Positions 32,461 through 45,400 of a stretch of DNA of 64,000 nt are shown piece after piece. Position 1 is the first letter of the stretch. Each line of letters begins with the position of its first letter. The stretch covers positions 248,001 through 312,000 of the forward strand of contig JASPKZ010007798.1 of NCBI GenBank assembly GCA_030220185.1. Reading direction: 5' to 3'. The notes beneath the pieces were generated by a model, which saw only the letters and a list, made by a program, of their open reading frames with translations, was not told where the DNA came from and did not search any database. Both the position numbers and the translations under genes were made by a program. The stretch is from Diploptera punctata. Taxonomy: Eukaryota; Arthropoda; Insecta; Blattodea; Blaberidae.

Positions 32461-33115
32461 TACACTGAGATCAGTTTAGTGGTGGAAGGCAGATGCTGAC
32501 ACACTCGCGATGGGGAACGGACAGCGTAGGATCGCGGTGATACAACCACTCACATTTTCGTAACTATTTTACAAATTGTCATACTTGCCAACTTTATTGA
32601 AGCAGGTGTTGGAACTGTTCACCATCGTTGTCCATTCATTTTTGACACCTCTTTATAAAATTTGTTGTTCATATTATGGACTGTTGAACGTGATGGAATT
32701 TTTACACCCGGGAATTGCGTTTCAAAATGTCTTCGTACTTGGCTGGCAGACTGAGTTAATAAATATTGTTCATAAATAAATACACGTTCAATAGAAAATT
32801 TTTTAGCCATTATACAGTTTACACTTATACACACGTGATTCACTTTACACTTATGTTTTATAAGATACAAATTTTAAAATTGAAATAACTTATACACATG
32901 TCATTCAGTTTACATTATACACACGTCATTCAGTTCACAAGGAAAAGCGATCAAGCACCTTATCTACTCGAGGTACACTATCTGACTGTGGTCGTGAACT
33001 TGTAAACTGCTGAGTCAGTGCACATTTCAGGTCCCGTGTCTGCACGTGTAAGCCTTCGTTATCGCACAGCACAAACCCTACATCTGCCTTCCACTACTAA
33101 ACTGATCTCACTGTA
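32461..33115 (-). mobile_element. Mariner-like transposon, internally deleted
   Basis: Terminal inverted repeats of about 34 bp (ACTGAGATCAGTTTAGTGG at 32464 and its inverse ending at 33112) sit at TA sites. Minus strand 32619-32812 encodes a helix-turn-helix like the DUF4817 type (RVFIYEQYLLTQSASQVRRH, then VKIPSRSTVH). The DDE catalytic part is gone. It lies just past the acyl-CoA synthetase 3' end. Confidence 0.8.
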
Positions 33116-33256
33116 TATGCACAAATAGCAAGCAGGGTATTAGGCTTACATGATCTTATAAAATGGCTGCTTATAATTTAGGCTGACTTAATATTGTTAT
33201 TTTTACTCAAGTTATAATAATAATATTATTACAATATACTCTTCTTCCTTCCTGAC

Positions 33257-33262
33257 TTTAAT
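33257..33262 (-). promoter_or_regulatory. Possible poly(A) signal (ATTAAA) of the acyl-CoA synthetase
   Basis: The variant hexamer ATTAAA lies about 83 bases after the stop codon on the minus strand. No AATAAA was seen between the stop and the mariner relic that begins at 33115. This is a weak, position-only call. Confidence 0.4.
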
Positions 33263-33344
33263 CCTGCTTAAAATATTGTATAATTATAATTATTTTTTAT
33301 ATGTATAAAAATCCATAAATGAATTACCAGTACACTTTTTAGTT

Positions 33345-33463
33345 TCAGACTTTTTCTATGTAATATCTAAGTTCTCTTCTATTTATCTTGCCAGTAGTTG
33401 TTTTAGGGATAAAATTGACAAAACGTACCCCTCCTGAGAGCTTCTTATATGGCGAAACTTGAT
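33345..33463 (-). CDS. Acyl-CoA synthetase last exon with catalytic lysine and stop
   Basis: It follows a long T tract and CAG. The first two bases complete an asparagine codon. It encodes QVSPYKKLSGGVRFVNFIPK, then TTTGK with the lysine that supports adenylation, and ends YYIEKV and TGA at 33345-33347. There is no SKL, AKL or similar tripeptide, so peroxisomal import by PTS1 is not predicted. Confidence 0.94.
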
Positions 33464-36400
33464 CTGAAAAAAAAAGATTGCTTATATATTCTACATAAAT
33501 ATATTTAAAAATAATAATAAAATTAATTTTAAATTATATTTAAATATTTTTAATACATAGGTATTAAAAAACTGATATTTGCAGTTATGTAGTCAGTCAC
33601 TAAAATTTTACTTGTCACAGTGGAAGAAATTATTAATTTAATAATTATTCCCAATTGATAAAATAAAATACAAATTGTATCATGATTTTAAAAAATGCTT
33701 TTTTTTTGTGATGTAAGTTTGGTAATTTATTTTTAGTTAGCCATATAATGAAATATGTACTAATGACATGAAATAACTGTTTATGCCCTTATAATTTCAT
33801 GACTTCTTTCTTCTTCTTCCTTCCAAGTATTAGGCCAAGGCCTGTTACGATCCTATAGAAAATTTTCCCTCCAACGTTTCATAGGACGGCCCAGAGATCT
33901 TCGTCCTCTTGGTATATAATTATAAACAGCTTGGGGGATCCGATTTGAACTCATTCTTTCAAGATGGTGTTTCCAATTTAGTTGGTACTGTTTAATATAT
34001 TCCAAAATTGGGATTGTCTTCAATTCTTTTAAGATATTGGTGTTCCTTTTCCGATCCCATCTGGTGTAACCCGCTGTTCTGTGCATGAATCTCATTTCAC
34101 AAGCCGTTATTCTGCTTTCATGTTGTCTTTTTAGTGTCCATGCTTCACTACCATAGGTCAACACTGGTCTAACCAAAGTGTTATATAAACGTAATCTGGT
34201 GTTTTTTTGTACAAGGGATGGTTTCATAACATGATTAAAAATTCCCAAACTTTTATTATAACTAGTAATTTTTTCCAGGGATATCCTTTTCATCCCAGAT
34301 AGAGAGATAATATCCAAGATATTTAAATTGATTAGATCTCTCTAAAATTTTATTCTGGAGACAGATTTTACTTTGTATGGGGTCCTTCCCATGAAATGCC
34401 ATAATTTTAGTTTTGTTAATTGATATTTCCATATTAAATTTGGCAGCTATTTTTTGTAAATTATAAATTGATCGTTGCAAATCATTTTTGGAAAGTGCCA
34501 GAAGAGCTCAATCGTCTGCAAAAGAATAGCATAGAGTTTGAGGTTCCTATTGATGGGTGTATATCCCTGTTGTGTTTTCCTCCGTTTGTTTATTATTCTA
34601 TTCATATATTATTCTATTATTCTGTTCATATCTATTCATGACGTGATGTTGGAAGACCTAGAAGATGTTGGGCTGATGCATTATGAAGTTGGAACGGGCA
34701 ATTGCCTAATCCCTGGAGTGATGATGATGATCTATTCATGATTTTTAACTTGTAAAAGTATCGAGTTTAGCATGGTTCAGGCTTATTTATATAGTGGTGA
34801 AAATTTCATAGATGGTACTATAATATTCCATCTACAGATCATCTTATAAGACTGTAAAGTATTGTGGTATGAGACATATTGTATAAATAATATATACCCT
34901 CAACTAGTGTCCAACTCAAGAGTCGGGTCGAGGAATGAGATGAGATGAAGCCCCTATTTTTATAGAAGTCTGGGAACTACAAGGGTGCTGGCCAACCACT
35001 CCTGACACACCGTCACAGGGGTGGATGAATGAAATGAAACGAAATGGATGAGATGGGTATGGAGAAATGGTGGAATGAAATTTGTGGCAGGGGAAAACAG
35101 GAGAAACCCAAAAAAAAAAACCTTGCCAAGCGCTGTTTCGTCCACCACTAACCCACTTGGAGTGACCGAGACTCAATCTTGGGACCCCAGCGGTAAGAGG
35201 TGAGCATCTGACCATTTGTGCCATGGAGCCGCCACATATTGTAGTATAAAACAATAATATAATATGTAGGCCTTTACATTCAATAACAAATCAATACATA
35301 CTTGCTATGAAATCCTTTATTTGATCTGCTGTCACTGAACTATCAGGTTCCTTCACAATGAATGCTTTTGGAAGTTCTCCAAATGTTTTATCTTCAATTC
35401 CAACCACAGCTGCATCCAGAACAGCTGGATGCATTATGAGAATTGATTCAAGTTCGCTTGGGGATATCTGTAACACAAAGTGCATTAAAATCATCTTTTT
35501 TCTTATCATTGGTCATGTCTACCAAACAGCTATTTGCAGAAAATTGGAATATCACCATCCGAAAATTATCCACTAGGCAAGAAAGAAGACAATGTGGATA
35601 TGAAACACTTGAAATCATGTCAAGCTTTAAACATTTGTCGCCAAATATTCCGAAGCTAAAATGTCTTTGTTATGAAATCCTGAGCATTTTATGTATATAT
35701 ATATATATATATACACTGTGAAAAACAAATTTTATCCAAATTATTAATGAGCCATATATTATGACTCATCTCATATTCCTTTATTTTTATGCATTGTAAT
35801 GCATCGAAAATGTCACACAGAAGCAATGAAACTGGTCTGCATAAAAAATCAAGAAATATGAGGCAAGTCAAAATATACAACTCAATAGTAATTAAACAAA
35901 ACTTCATAGTGTTATTTCCTACATATATTTAAATTTTATCCACCGCTGTGGTCTCGAGGTAGTGTGCTGCCTTGTCATGCAGTGGGCCAGGGTTGATTCC
36001 CGGTCAGGACAGGCTCCTGAGTGAGGTTTTTTCGGGGTTTCTCCTCACCTGTAAGACAAATGTCAGGAGGCTTAGGGTCCAACGGTCCCCAAAAATCATC
36101 TGGCCATCATCATTATCATCTCTATCATTATCAACATCATCCTTCACCAGTGTGGAAAGCAACAGGAAGCTACCACTTCTATAATTCCCTAGTAAAGCTG
36201 CAAAGCATAGCGTGAAAATGTTATGATTGTAGTGAAAGATCTGCCCTTGGGCAGAATTACTATGGATGGATGGATTTAAATTTTATCCAATTGACTTCTA
36301 AATACTTAAGCCTACCTGGAATTTTAAAGACATGACTTAGAGATTCAAAGGGTCACAATAAAAAAATCAAGATACTGTACCTTTATTTTAAAATCCAGGT

Positions 36401-39400
36401 TGATAGAAGGCTTACTTACTTACTTACTCACTGGCACTATCGAACCCGTAGGTTCATGGCCGCATGGACATAAGCTCTCCATACATCCCTATCCTGAGCT
36501 AATGCTTTCCAATCATTCCCTGTATAATCTACTTCCCTCAAATCATAGTTAATGTTGTTCTCCCACCTCATTCTTGGTCTACCAACTGGGCGTTTTCCTT
36601 CTGGCTTTCCTACAAGAAGTTTCCATGCACGTCTTTCATTCCCCATACGCGCAACATGTCCTGCCCATCGCAGTCTACGGGACTTAACTGTTCTTATTAT
36701 ATCTGGCTTCCTATAAAGACCATGTAGTTCATTGTTATTTAGTCTTCTCCATTCACCTGTCTGTTCATCTCTCTTTGGTCCAAAAATTTTCCTAAGAACT
36801 TTATTCTCAAATACTCGTAATCTCCTTTCCTCCCTTAAAGTAAGAGTCCATGTTTCGCACCCATATAATAAACTGGTAGAATAATAGTTTTATATATTTT
36901 CAGCTTAACGTTTTTTAAAAGGAGTTGGGACATCAAAAGTCTCTGCAATGCATAATAGCATGCATTTCCAGAATTGAGCCTATGTTTAATTTCTTTGTGC
37001 ATCTCATTCCTATTTGTGATTATTGTTCCTAGGTATTTGAATTCAGCCAATTCCTCAAAATTTCCCTCATTTGTCGTTAGCTGTCCATTTCCATTATATA
37101 ATGTATTTCTACGTGTGACCATATATTTAGTTTTACTGATATTTACTTCCAGTCCTAATTTCTTAGTGTTACTCAATAGTGTGTGCGTGTTGGCCTTCAG
37201 TATCTCCTCGCTATCAGCCAGTAGTACTACATCATCAGCATAAACTAACAGCTTATTAATACCATTCAGTTGTAAGCCTTCCTCATTCTCTAAAGATTTA
37301 ATGGCATGCTCTAGTACAAAATTAAATAGCAGAGGAGATAGTGCATCTCCTTGCTTCAACCCATTTGATTTCAAAAGTGTCTGAAAACTGTTTGCCTACA
37401 CGCACCCTACTCGTTGAGCCATTTAGACACATTCGTATAAGTCTAACTAACTTTTTAGGAATTCCGAACTCCAGCAGGATACTATATAACTTCTCCCTCT
37501 TAATTGAATCATATGCTTTTTTGAAGTCTACATATAGTTGATGTACAGTACCATTATATTCCCATTTCTTTTCTAAAATCTGTCTTATACTAAAAATCTG
37601 ATCTGTTGTAGACCTGTTTTCTTCTAAATGCACATTGATGATCTCCTAGAATGTCATCAATATAGGGAGTAAGTCTGCTTACTAATATATTTGTTAGAAT
37701 TTTGTACGAAGTTGAAAGTAATGAGATGCCCCTATAGTTGTTGCAATCACTTTTATCTCCTTTCTTATAAATTGGTACGATAATTGATTCCTTCCATTCA
37801 TCTGGAAGAGCTTCTTTTTCCCAAATCATACTAAGCAACCAGCGCATCTTGTCCATCAATTTTTCTCCCCCTGATTTTATCAGTTCTGCTGGGATCTCAT
37901 CTGAACCTGATGCTTTATACATCTTCAATTTTTCAATTGCCATTTCAACCTCTAATGCACTTGGCTCTGTGACTAGCATTTCTGCTGTCTGTAACTTATC
38001 CTCCCCAATGTCCTGTTCTGTATGTACATTTAATAGCTGATTAAAATAACTTTTCCATCTATTTAATATACTATTGGAATCTGCAATCATATCCCCATTT
38101 TCATTCCGAATTATGTTTGTTCTAGCCTGAAACCCTTTCTTCTCTATACTAATTCCCTGATATAATTCTCTAATATTCCTATTTTTTTTGCATTCATTTC
38201 AAGATCATTAATCTTCTCTCTCAAATATTCCCTCTTCTTACTCTTTAGTAACTTGGTGGTTTCCCGTCTAACACTACCCAATTGCTCTAAATTTACCTCA
38301 TTTGGCTCGTGTAACCATTTCAATTTTGCTAGCTTTCTCTTCTTTACAATGTCGGCACATTCCTCATCAAACCATTTCTTGTTTTGCCTCTTTTTTAACA
38401 ACCAATGCTTTCTGATGCTGACAATTTAATAGTATCTCTTATAGCCTCCCATTCTTTATTTATATCAGTTTCTTCTTCGTTTGCCACATTGTCATCTGAA
38501 GATTCCAGTACTTCAAATCTATTAGCAATTTTGATTTGGTATACTTGCCGCATTTCATCATTTTTCAAGTTTTTTAATTCATATTTTACAGAATCATCTT
38601 TAGCATTTGTTCCTCTCATAAGCGATAGCCGTTGTCTGATTTTCACCTTGACCAGATGATGATCTGAATTGCAGTCTGTCCCTCTAACTGATCTAATATC
38701 AATGATGCTACTGTGCCAGCGTTTATCCACTAATACATGATCTATCTGGTTCCGAGTTTCTCCATCTGGGGACGTCCAGGTGTATTTATGAATATGCTTA
38801 TGCTGAAATGTTGTGCTCTTAACAATGAGATTCTTTGATGTGGCAAATGTGACTAATCTAACCCCGTTGTCGTTACTCTCTTCATGAAGACTGAATTTGC
38901 CTATTGTTGGTTTGAATATATCTTCCCGCCCCACTTTTGCATTTAAATCTCCTAAGACAATTTTCATATAGAAGGCTATGATTATAAATGTTTATATTTT
39001 TCCTGTCCACCGCTGTGGTCTTGAGGTAGCATGCTGCCTTGTCATGCAGAGGGCCCAGATTCGATCGGTCGGGACAGGCTCCTGGGTGAGGTTTTCTTCT
39101 GAGTTTTTCCTCACCTTTAAGACAAATGTCAGGAAGCTTAGGGCCCAACGATCCCCGAAAATCATCCGGCCATCATCATCATCATCCTTCACCGGTGTGG
39201 AAAGCAATTGGGAAGCTACCACACCTATAATTCCCTAGTAAAGCTGCAAAACATTGCATGAAAATGCTATGATTGCAGTGAAAGATCTGCCCTTGGACAG
39301 AATTACTATGGATGGATATTTTTCCTGGGTTGCAAGGGATAGTGGCGTGCATATCATCACCTCTCCTATCCAAATCTCATCCTTAATCTGCTCGTGGTGC

Positions 39401-42400
39401 AACCTGCTATTACAAATGAGGCTCTGAGGACTGAGTACTGGCGGTATAACCACATCACCTTAATGTAGAGGAAATGCTACATTAGTGGGAACCCCACATA
39501 ATACACCTCTGGGCAGCAACCCATTGGGCGAAAAATTTACATTTGCTTTCAAGTCTCAAACCAAGCCTCGGATTGCTGGGACATCCAAAAAAGTGCTGGA
39601 TGGAAAATTCCTCTTTGAGACCATAACAGGCCACATGGCCTAATACTTGCATGGATGATGATGATGGATATTTTTCCTATTTCACATTCTGAAGTTATGC
39701 AAGGATTTATCTCAAGGCATGATATTACCTCTGCATGCTATTTCCTCTCCCAGTCAACCACGATCAATAGAAGTTTATACATATCAAGCAGTGATAATAA
39801 TTTCGTGGTGCTGTGCAAATGCTCATTCTTGTTAATTTAATTAAAGTTCTATAATTAAAATGCATTGTTGCAGTGTCAGTTTTACCAATTCAAGCACAAA
39901 GAAGAAAGATTAAAAGTTTAAAATTTGGACAGAGTTCTGCAAGAGAAAACAAGGCTCAAGTTTAGATTATTTCTCCCTTGATTTTCCATACAATATTGTA
40001 ATACTAGAAAGCCAAAGGTCCTGAGTTCAGACCCCAGTCTGAGCATATAATTTTTCTCTTCAAATATAAAAAAATATTGTAATACTGTTGGTCTATGTAC
40101 TTTTTCCGTCTTTACTAGCATTTTGTTTGATTTTAAACGTTTTGCAACGATACTCATACTTTTTTTTACAATATTATTAAATATTTATCTATATATGCGA
40201 TGATTTCTTCAAAGTTCTGCAGAATTATTGTGTGTATGTCCTCAACAAGGGCTGTGGTATGCTCTTCACATTTAAGTGAAAAAGATTTTGAGGTTAAAAA
40301 CTTTAAAATATTGAATGATACAAAATTGAAGGATCCCAGACTAAAGGTAGTGACAATTCTACTGCAAAAATAGGAGTAATAGCTTCCAGCAACAACACTG
40401 ATATGCGTGTAAATTATGAGTAATACAGTAATACACTACTATATTTCACTTAATATTACTTACTTATAAATATAAGAAATATTAAAAATAGGGAAATAGA
40501 AAAATCTGCAGTTGCTGCTCATGTTTGGTCTGAAAAACATAATATAAATGTGGACACTGGATTATTAAAACAGTTAGAAAATACAAGAGAGCTGACTATT
40601 TGGGAAAAAATCTATATTCAGATGAACAAAAAGAGTTATGAATTTTGAAATACCGCCTGGGCGTGACCTTGTTTGGAGGTTCTTTGGTCAACCATAGGAT
40701 GGAGCTGACATCGACATCCAGGGTGTACAACATAAATCTGATCAGTCTGGGCAAGTTGCTGATGATGAATATGATATAATCGAAACATGTTCAAGAACAA
40801 ATCAACATTAATATTGAGGTAAGATGAAAAGACTAAAAATAATTTAACATATTTTAATTGTTTTTATTTTCTTTATATTAAGTGTTAGAGAGGGAGGGAA
40901 CCGCATTTTCTTATACACTCAAATGTAAAATTGTTATTCTATCAATGAAAATGCATTCATACATCTGCTTTGTTTACATTACAACTGCAACTCAGCTCAG
41001 AAGAGGTATGGAAGGAATAAGTAAGCTATATGAGCAGTCATATACAGGGAATCCATTTTAAGCGGAAACCTTTTTACAGCATTGCAGCGGCTCTCACTTT
41101 TCCTGCTATTGTGCTTGCACTGGCGGGGAGCGTGTTCCGTTACTACCAGCAAATGAAGACAGTTAGAAGCTACAAAATACAAATAACTCAACTAATTTAG
41201 ATTATTATAAAATATAGGCCCACACATAGAGACTTATTACTCACCATTTATTTGAGATGCTGTTGATACCTTATTCTTGTGGCGAAATCTGTCTAAGTTC
41301 CTGCACAAACCTTTGTTTATAAGGTCAAAATTTCAGTCTAGTCGCTTTGTGGGCTGACCCCTTGGATATGTTAGTTTCCTGCATCAAACGTTTTAGTGAT
41401 TTTGTAGGACTTACTTCTAATCACACCTGAATATCCTCAAGTTTTTCTACTGTTAAAACATGCCTTTCACGCTTCTTTGGTATGTCACAAACTGAACCTG
41501 TTGTATGCCACTTTTTCATCAACTTTGAAAGGCACAATTTGTAGGAATCGTACAGTCAGGATATTTTTGAGAAAATCTCTGAACACACCTTCTACGGTTA
41601 TTTCTCAATAAGTAACATTCCACTAAATAAATTTGCTGTTCAACCGTATGCTTAATTTTCAATTACTTTCTTATGTAACACACGACAACAAGCGACATGT
41701 GTCCCACTACAACACAATGAAGCAACTAACCGCTGGTATGTTGTGTACAACTTGTCTCCCATGCTGTGATCCTACTGCTCCCAGTGGCAGAATGATGCAA
41801 GGTTTCCTCTTAAAATGGATTCCCTGTATGTGTCAGGAATTTATATAAATATTTCCGGGATAGGAATACATTTTAAATTTACTTAAACCCTATCAAAGTA
41901 ATATGATTTGTTATAATGAATAATACAATTCCTTGACACTTCTAGCCCAGATATGGAGTATTAAATACCTGATAACCTTGATGCTTGATTATTTCTTTCA
42001 GTCGATCCACTATGAAAAAATATCCATCTTCATTATAATATCCCAAATCTCCAGAATGTAACCACCCATCAAAATCAATTGCTTTTATAGTAGCTTTTAT
42101 ATTTCTAATATATTCCCTCATCAGAAGTGGTCCTCTAAAACACAATTCACCTTTGCAATTCGGGCCAACTGATTTTCCAGTTTCAACATCAATAACCTGT
42201 TGTAAAAAATAACAATTTATGAAATTATGTAATCAATTTATTTGGCGGTTACTTGATGAAATTTGTGGCAAGTCATTCGTTCAGCCTCTTATTTCAGAAA
42301 ATAAGTACTTTTATTAAGGGTGAAGAATTTATGAACATGTAATTATTATCAGAAGTAGGGCATATTTATATTCAAATGAATTGGAATTAAAACAGGAATT

Positions 42401-45400
42401 CAATGGTAACAAATTTAAAATTATATAACCTACCACAAAATAATTTCATAAGCAATAAATAAAACACTAGTATCAAGCAATTAGCGCCGGTCATAGACCT
42501 GGACCTCTGCTATTGTAGTGAATGAAACTAGTAAACATCATACAATGGAACCGTAAGCCCTTATACAATGGGGGAAAAGTCTGCAGTTTCCTTTGTTAAG
42601 AGGACTTACAAGACTGCACTATTATTAACTTGTTATAACAATGCTAAGCCCAAAAACTTCATACAAAAGGCTGGGAAGTCGCAAACAAGCAACTGGATTT
42701 TCCTAGGTAAACTGTGGAAAGAGTTATCTCCAAACCAATTTTAACTAGGATATGTCGCTAACAGCGGTTGCCTTCTTTGGCGACATAAGGTAGATGCCGA
42801 CTGACGATAGCGTCCTATATTAAAGATCACTCTTATTTGGTCAACCCTGGAAATATTATATTAGGGTGCAACTAATTTAAAGGGAGGGGACGAGGCCACA
42901 AACGCCCAAGTTTAACACCCCCGATAATGCCCTTAAGATATAATTTACCAATCAAAATTAGTGTAACATATAAACTGTTTGTGAGACGCTAAGACTTTTG
43001 GTGGAAGGGACTAATGCCGGCCCACTCAGAAATAATAAATATTTTTATTTAGCGAAAACCAGTGTCAGTTCGGTAGTCAGTCGTAGGAGTAGCGACTAGC
43101 GAGTGTGCCGGTGCAGGGCACATCGCATTACTAGGCGAAAATTAAGTTACTAACGTGAGTGCCAGTAGAGATGGCACATCGCTTTGTTGAGTGTTATAAA
43201 CATTATTAGTTCTGACCCACCAACAGCCTTCGCGTCAAACCGTCGTCTAATACGACAAACGTAAGTCAAGGTATCAATAAAAGTGGAACGTCAATTTCAA
43301 GACATCACACCGGGCCTACTATATATATATCCCCAGTGAATATCCTTTCTCACGGATTCCCGAGATATAAGTCCATTGTTCTACCGAAACCTGAACCCAA
43401 CTAGTCCGGAGCACAATTGTTCATGTACCATAATCCTCAGACATAATAAAAAAACATACCCCGACAACAAGTCTGTCGCAAAATCCATATTTATTTAATT
43501 AAATAAAAATAAAACAAAGTTTCATATGATTTTCGTATTTATTACAATATAAATTTGTAACGGCTGTTTTGGTACTTTGTACCTTCTTCAGACATGATTA
43601 CAAATGAATGAATTTTGTTATGTACTGATATAATAACAAAATTCATTCATTTGTAATAATGTCTGAAGAAGGTACAAAGTACCGAAACAGCTGTTACAAA
43701 TTTATATTGTAATAAATATGATAATCATCAAAAAGATGGACAATCATCCAGTATGAGTAGGGATGACAAGTGGTCAGCCTGTTGTGTCCCCCAGTCATTA
43801 CTTATCAAAGCTATCTAAATTCTTCATGATCCTAAATGGGTACTGGTCCCATATTGCAACGTTATATTTAAATATTAATACTTAATAAATATTAATATTA
43901 AGTTGTATTTGAGTTGTGATGCATCGAGAATGTTGCACAGATAGCAATGAAACCGGAGGGCATAAAAATCGAGGAATATGAGGTGAGTCAAAAAACACAA
44001 CTCAAATATAATTCAAATAAACCTCACAGTGTTATTTCCCACATATATATTCAATTAGTCCACCGTTGTGGTCTCGAGGTAGCGTGCTGCCTTGTCACGC
44101 AGCGGGCCCGGGTTCGATTCCCGGTTGGGACAGGCTCATGGGAAAAGTTTTTTTGGGGTTTTCCTTGCCTATAAGACAAATGTCAGGAAGCCCAACGGTC
44201 CCCGAAAATCACCCGGCCAATCATCATCATCCTTCACGGTGTGGAAAGCAACGGGAAGCTACCACACCTATAATTCCCTAGTAAAGCTGCAAAGCATAGC
44301 ATGAAAATGCTATGATTGTAGTGAAAGACCTGCCCTCGGGCAGAATTACTATGGATGGATATTCAATTAATATTGAGCTTTGCTGCTTAAAAAGGTAGTG
44401 CAAACTTCTAATTAAAACCTTTAGGTGCCGTGAGCCGATTAGATCGGCTCTGATGTTTCTGTCCATTGCCTGTTAGATAATATACTTAAACTACTTGCAA
44501 AGCCAATCACATCGGCGGATGCGATTTAAATCTCTGAGACAAAGGATTTTACTAGTGGCATGGAGAGGGTTAAAATACTTTTTGAATAGAAGCTGCCTAT
44601 TGGTTATTGGTAGCGCCATCTATCTGACTTCGGAAAAAAAGATTGACATTTGTATTGTGTCTTGAATGGTGTAATGGACTGCATACTGGTGCATAGAAAT
44701 ACAGGTCTGGGGTTTGAGTCCCGGTTAAGGCATTAATTTTATTTTCAAAATATCTGGTAAGATTTCAAATTTCAAGAGAACATTCATTCCTCCATGGAGG
44801 CTCAATGCAGCACTCATCCTACCTTACATTCCATTCCTGGTGTAAGTTTTCCTGGTGTTCCCAGACTGTTGGGCCCAACTATGCATGTGAACATTGTGAA
44901 TGTAGTTTCTGTTAGTCCATAAGAATGATGCAGGACTGCATGTTTAGAGAGTTTCTCAAGAACAAGAGCTTGAAGTTTAGGATTTAAAGGTGCTGCTCCT
45001 GTCCAGACATGATGAATAGATTTGCATTCAGGTTTATCCAAAACATCTTTCTTCAGCAAAACTACCAATAAAGATGCCATCAAATGAAGACATGTTACCT
45101 GAAAAAGTTGTGAGATCTGATAGTAGTAAATAAATAAATAATGAATAAATCTGTGACATGATAGCTTCAATTAGTTTCACATTGTTATATTGGCATTTGG
45201 TGCAATAATTTTAATTGAATAACACGTGTCTCTTCTGCTTTGTTACCAATTTATAATGTGGAGTAAAAGAAAAGAAAATTAGTTCTGAAGCAGAAAACAG
45301 AAATGCTTGACCATTTATGCGTTGGCGAGTCGTTTGTGTCTATATCATACTGTTTCAATGTTAATGAGGTTAATTGTATGATTCATCAAGAAATCTGAAG

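Noticed and set aside
42500..43480. Solo LTR
   Set aside because: No convincing TG...CA ends or matching target duplication could be found by eye.
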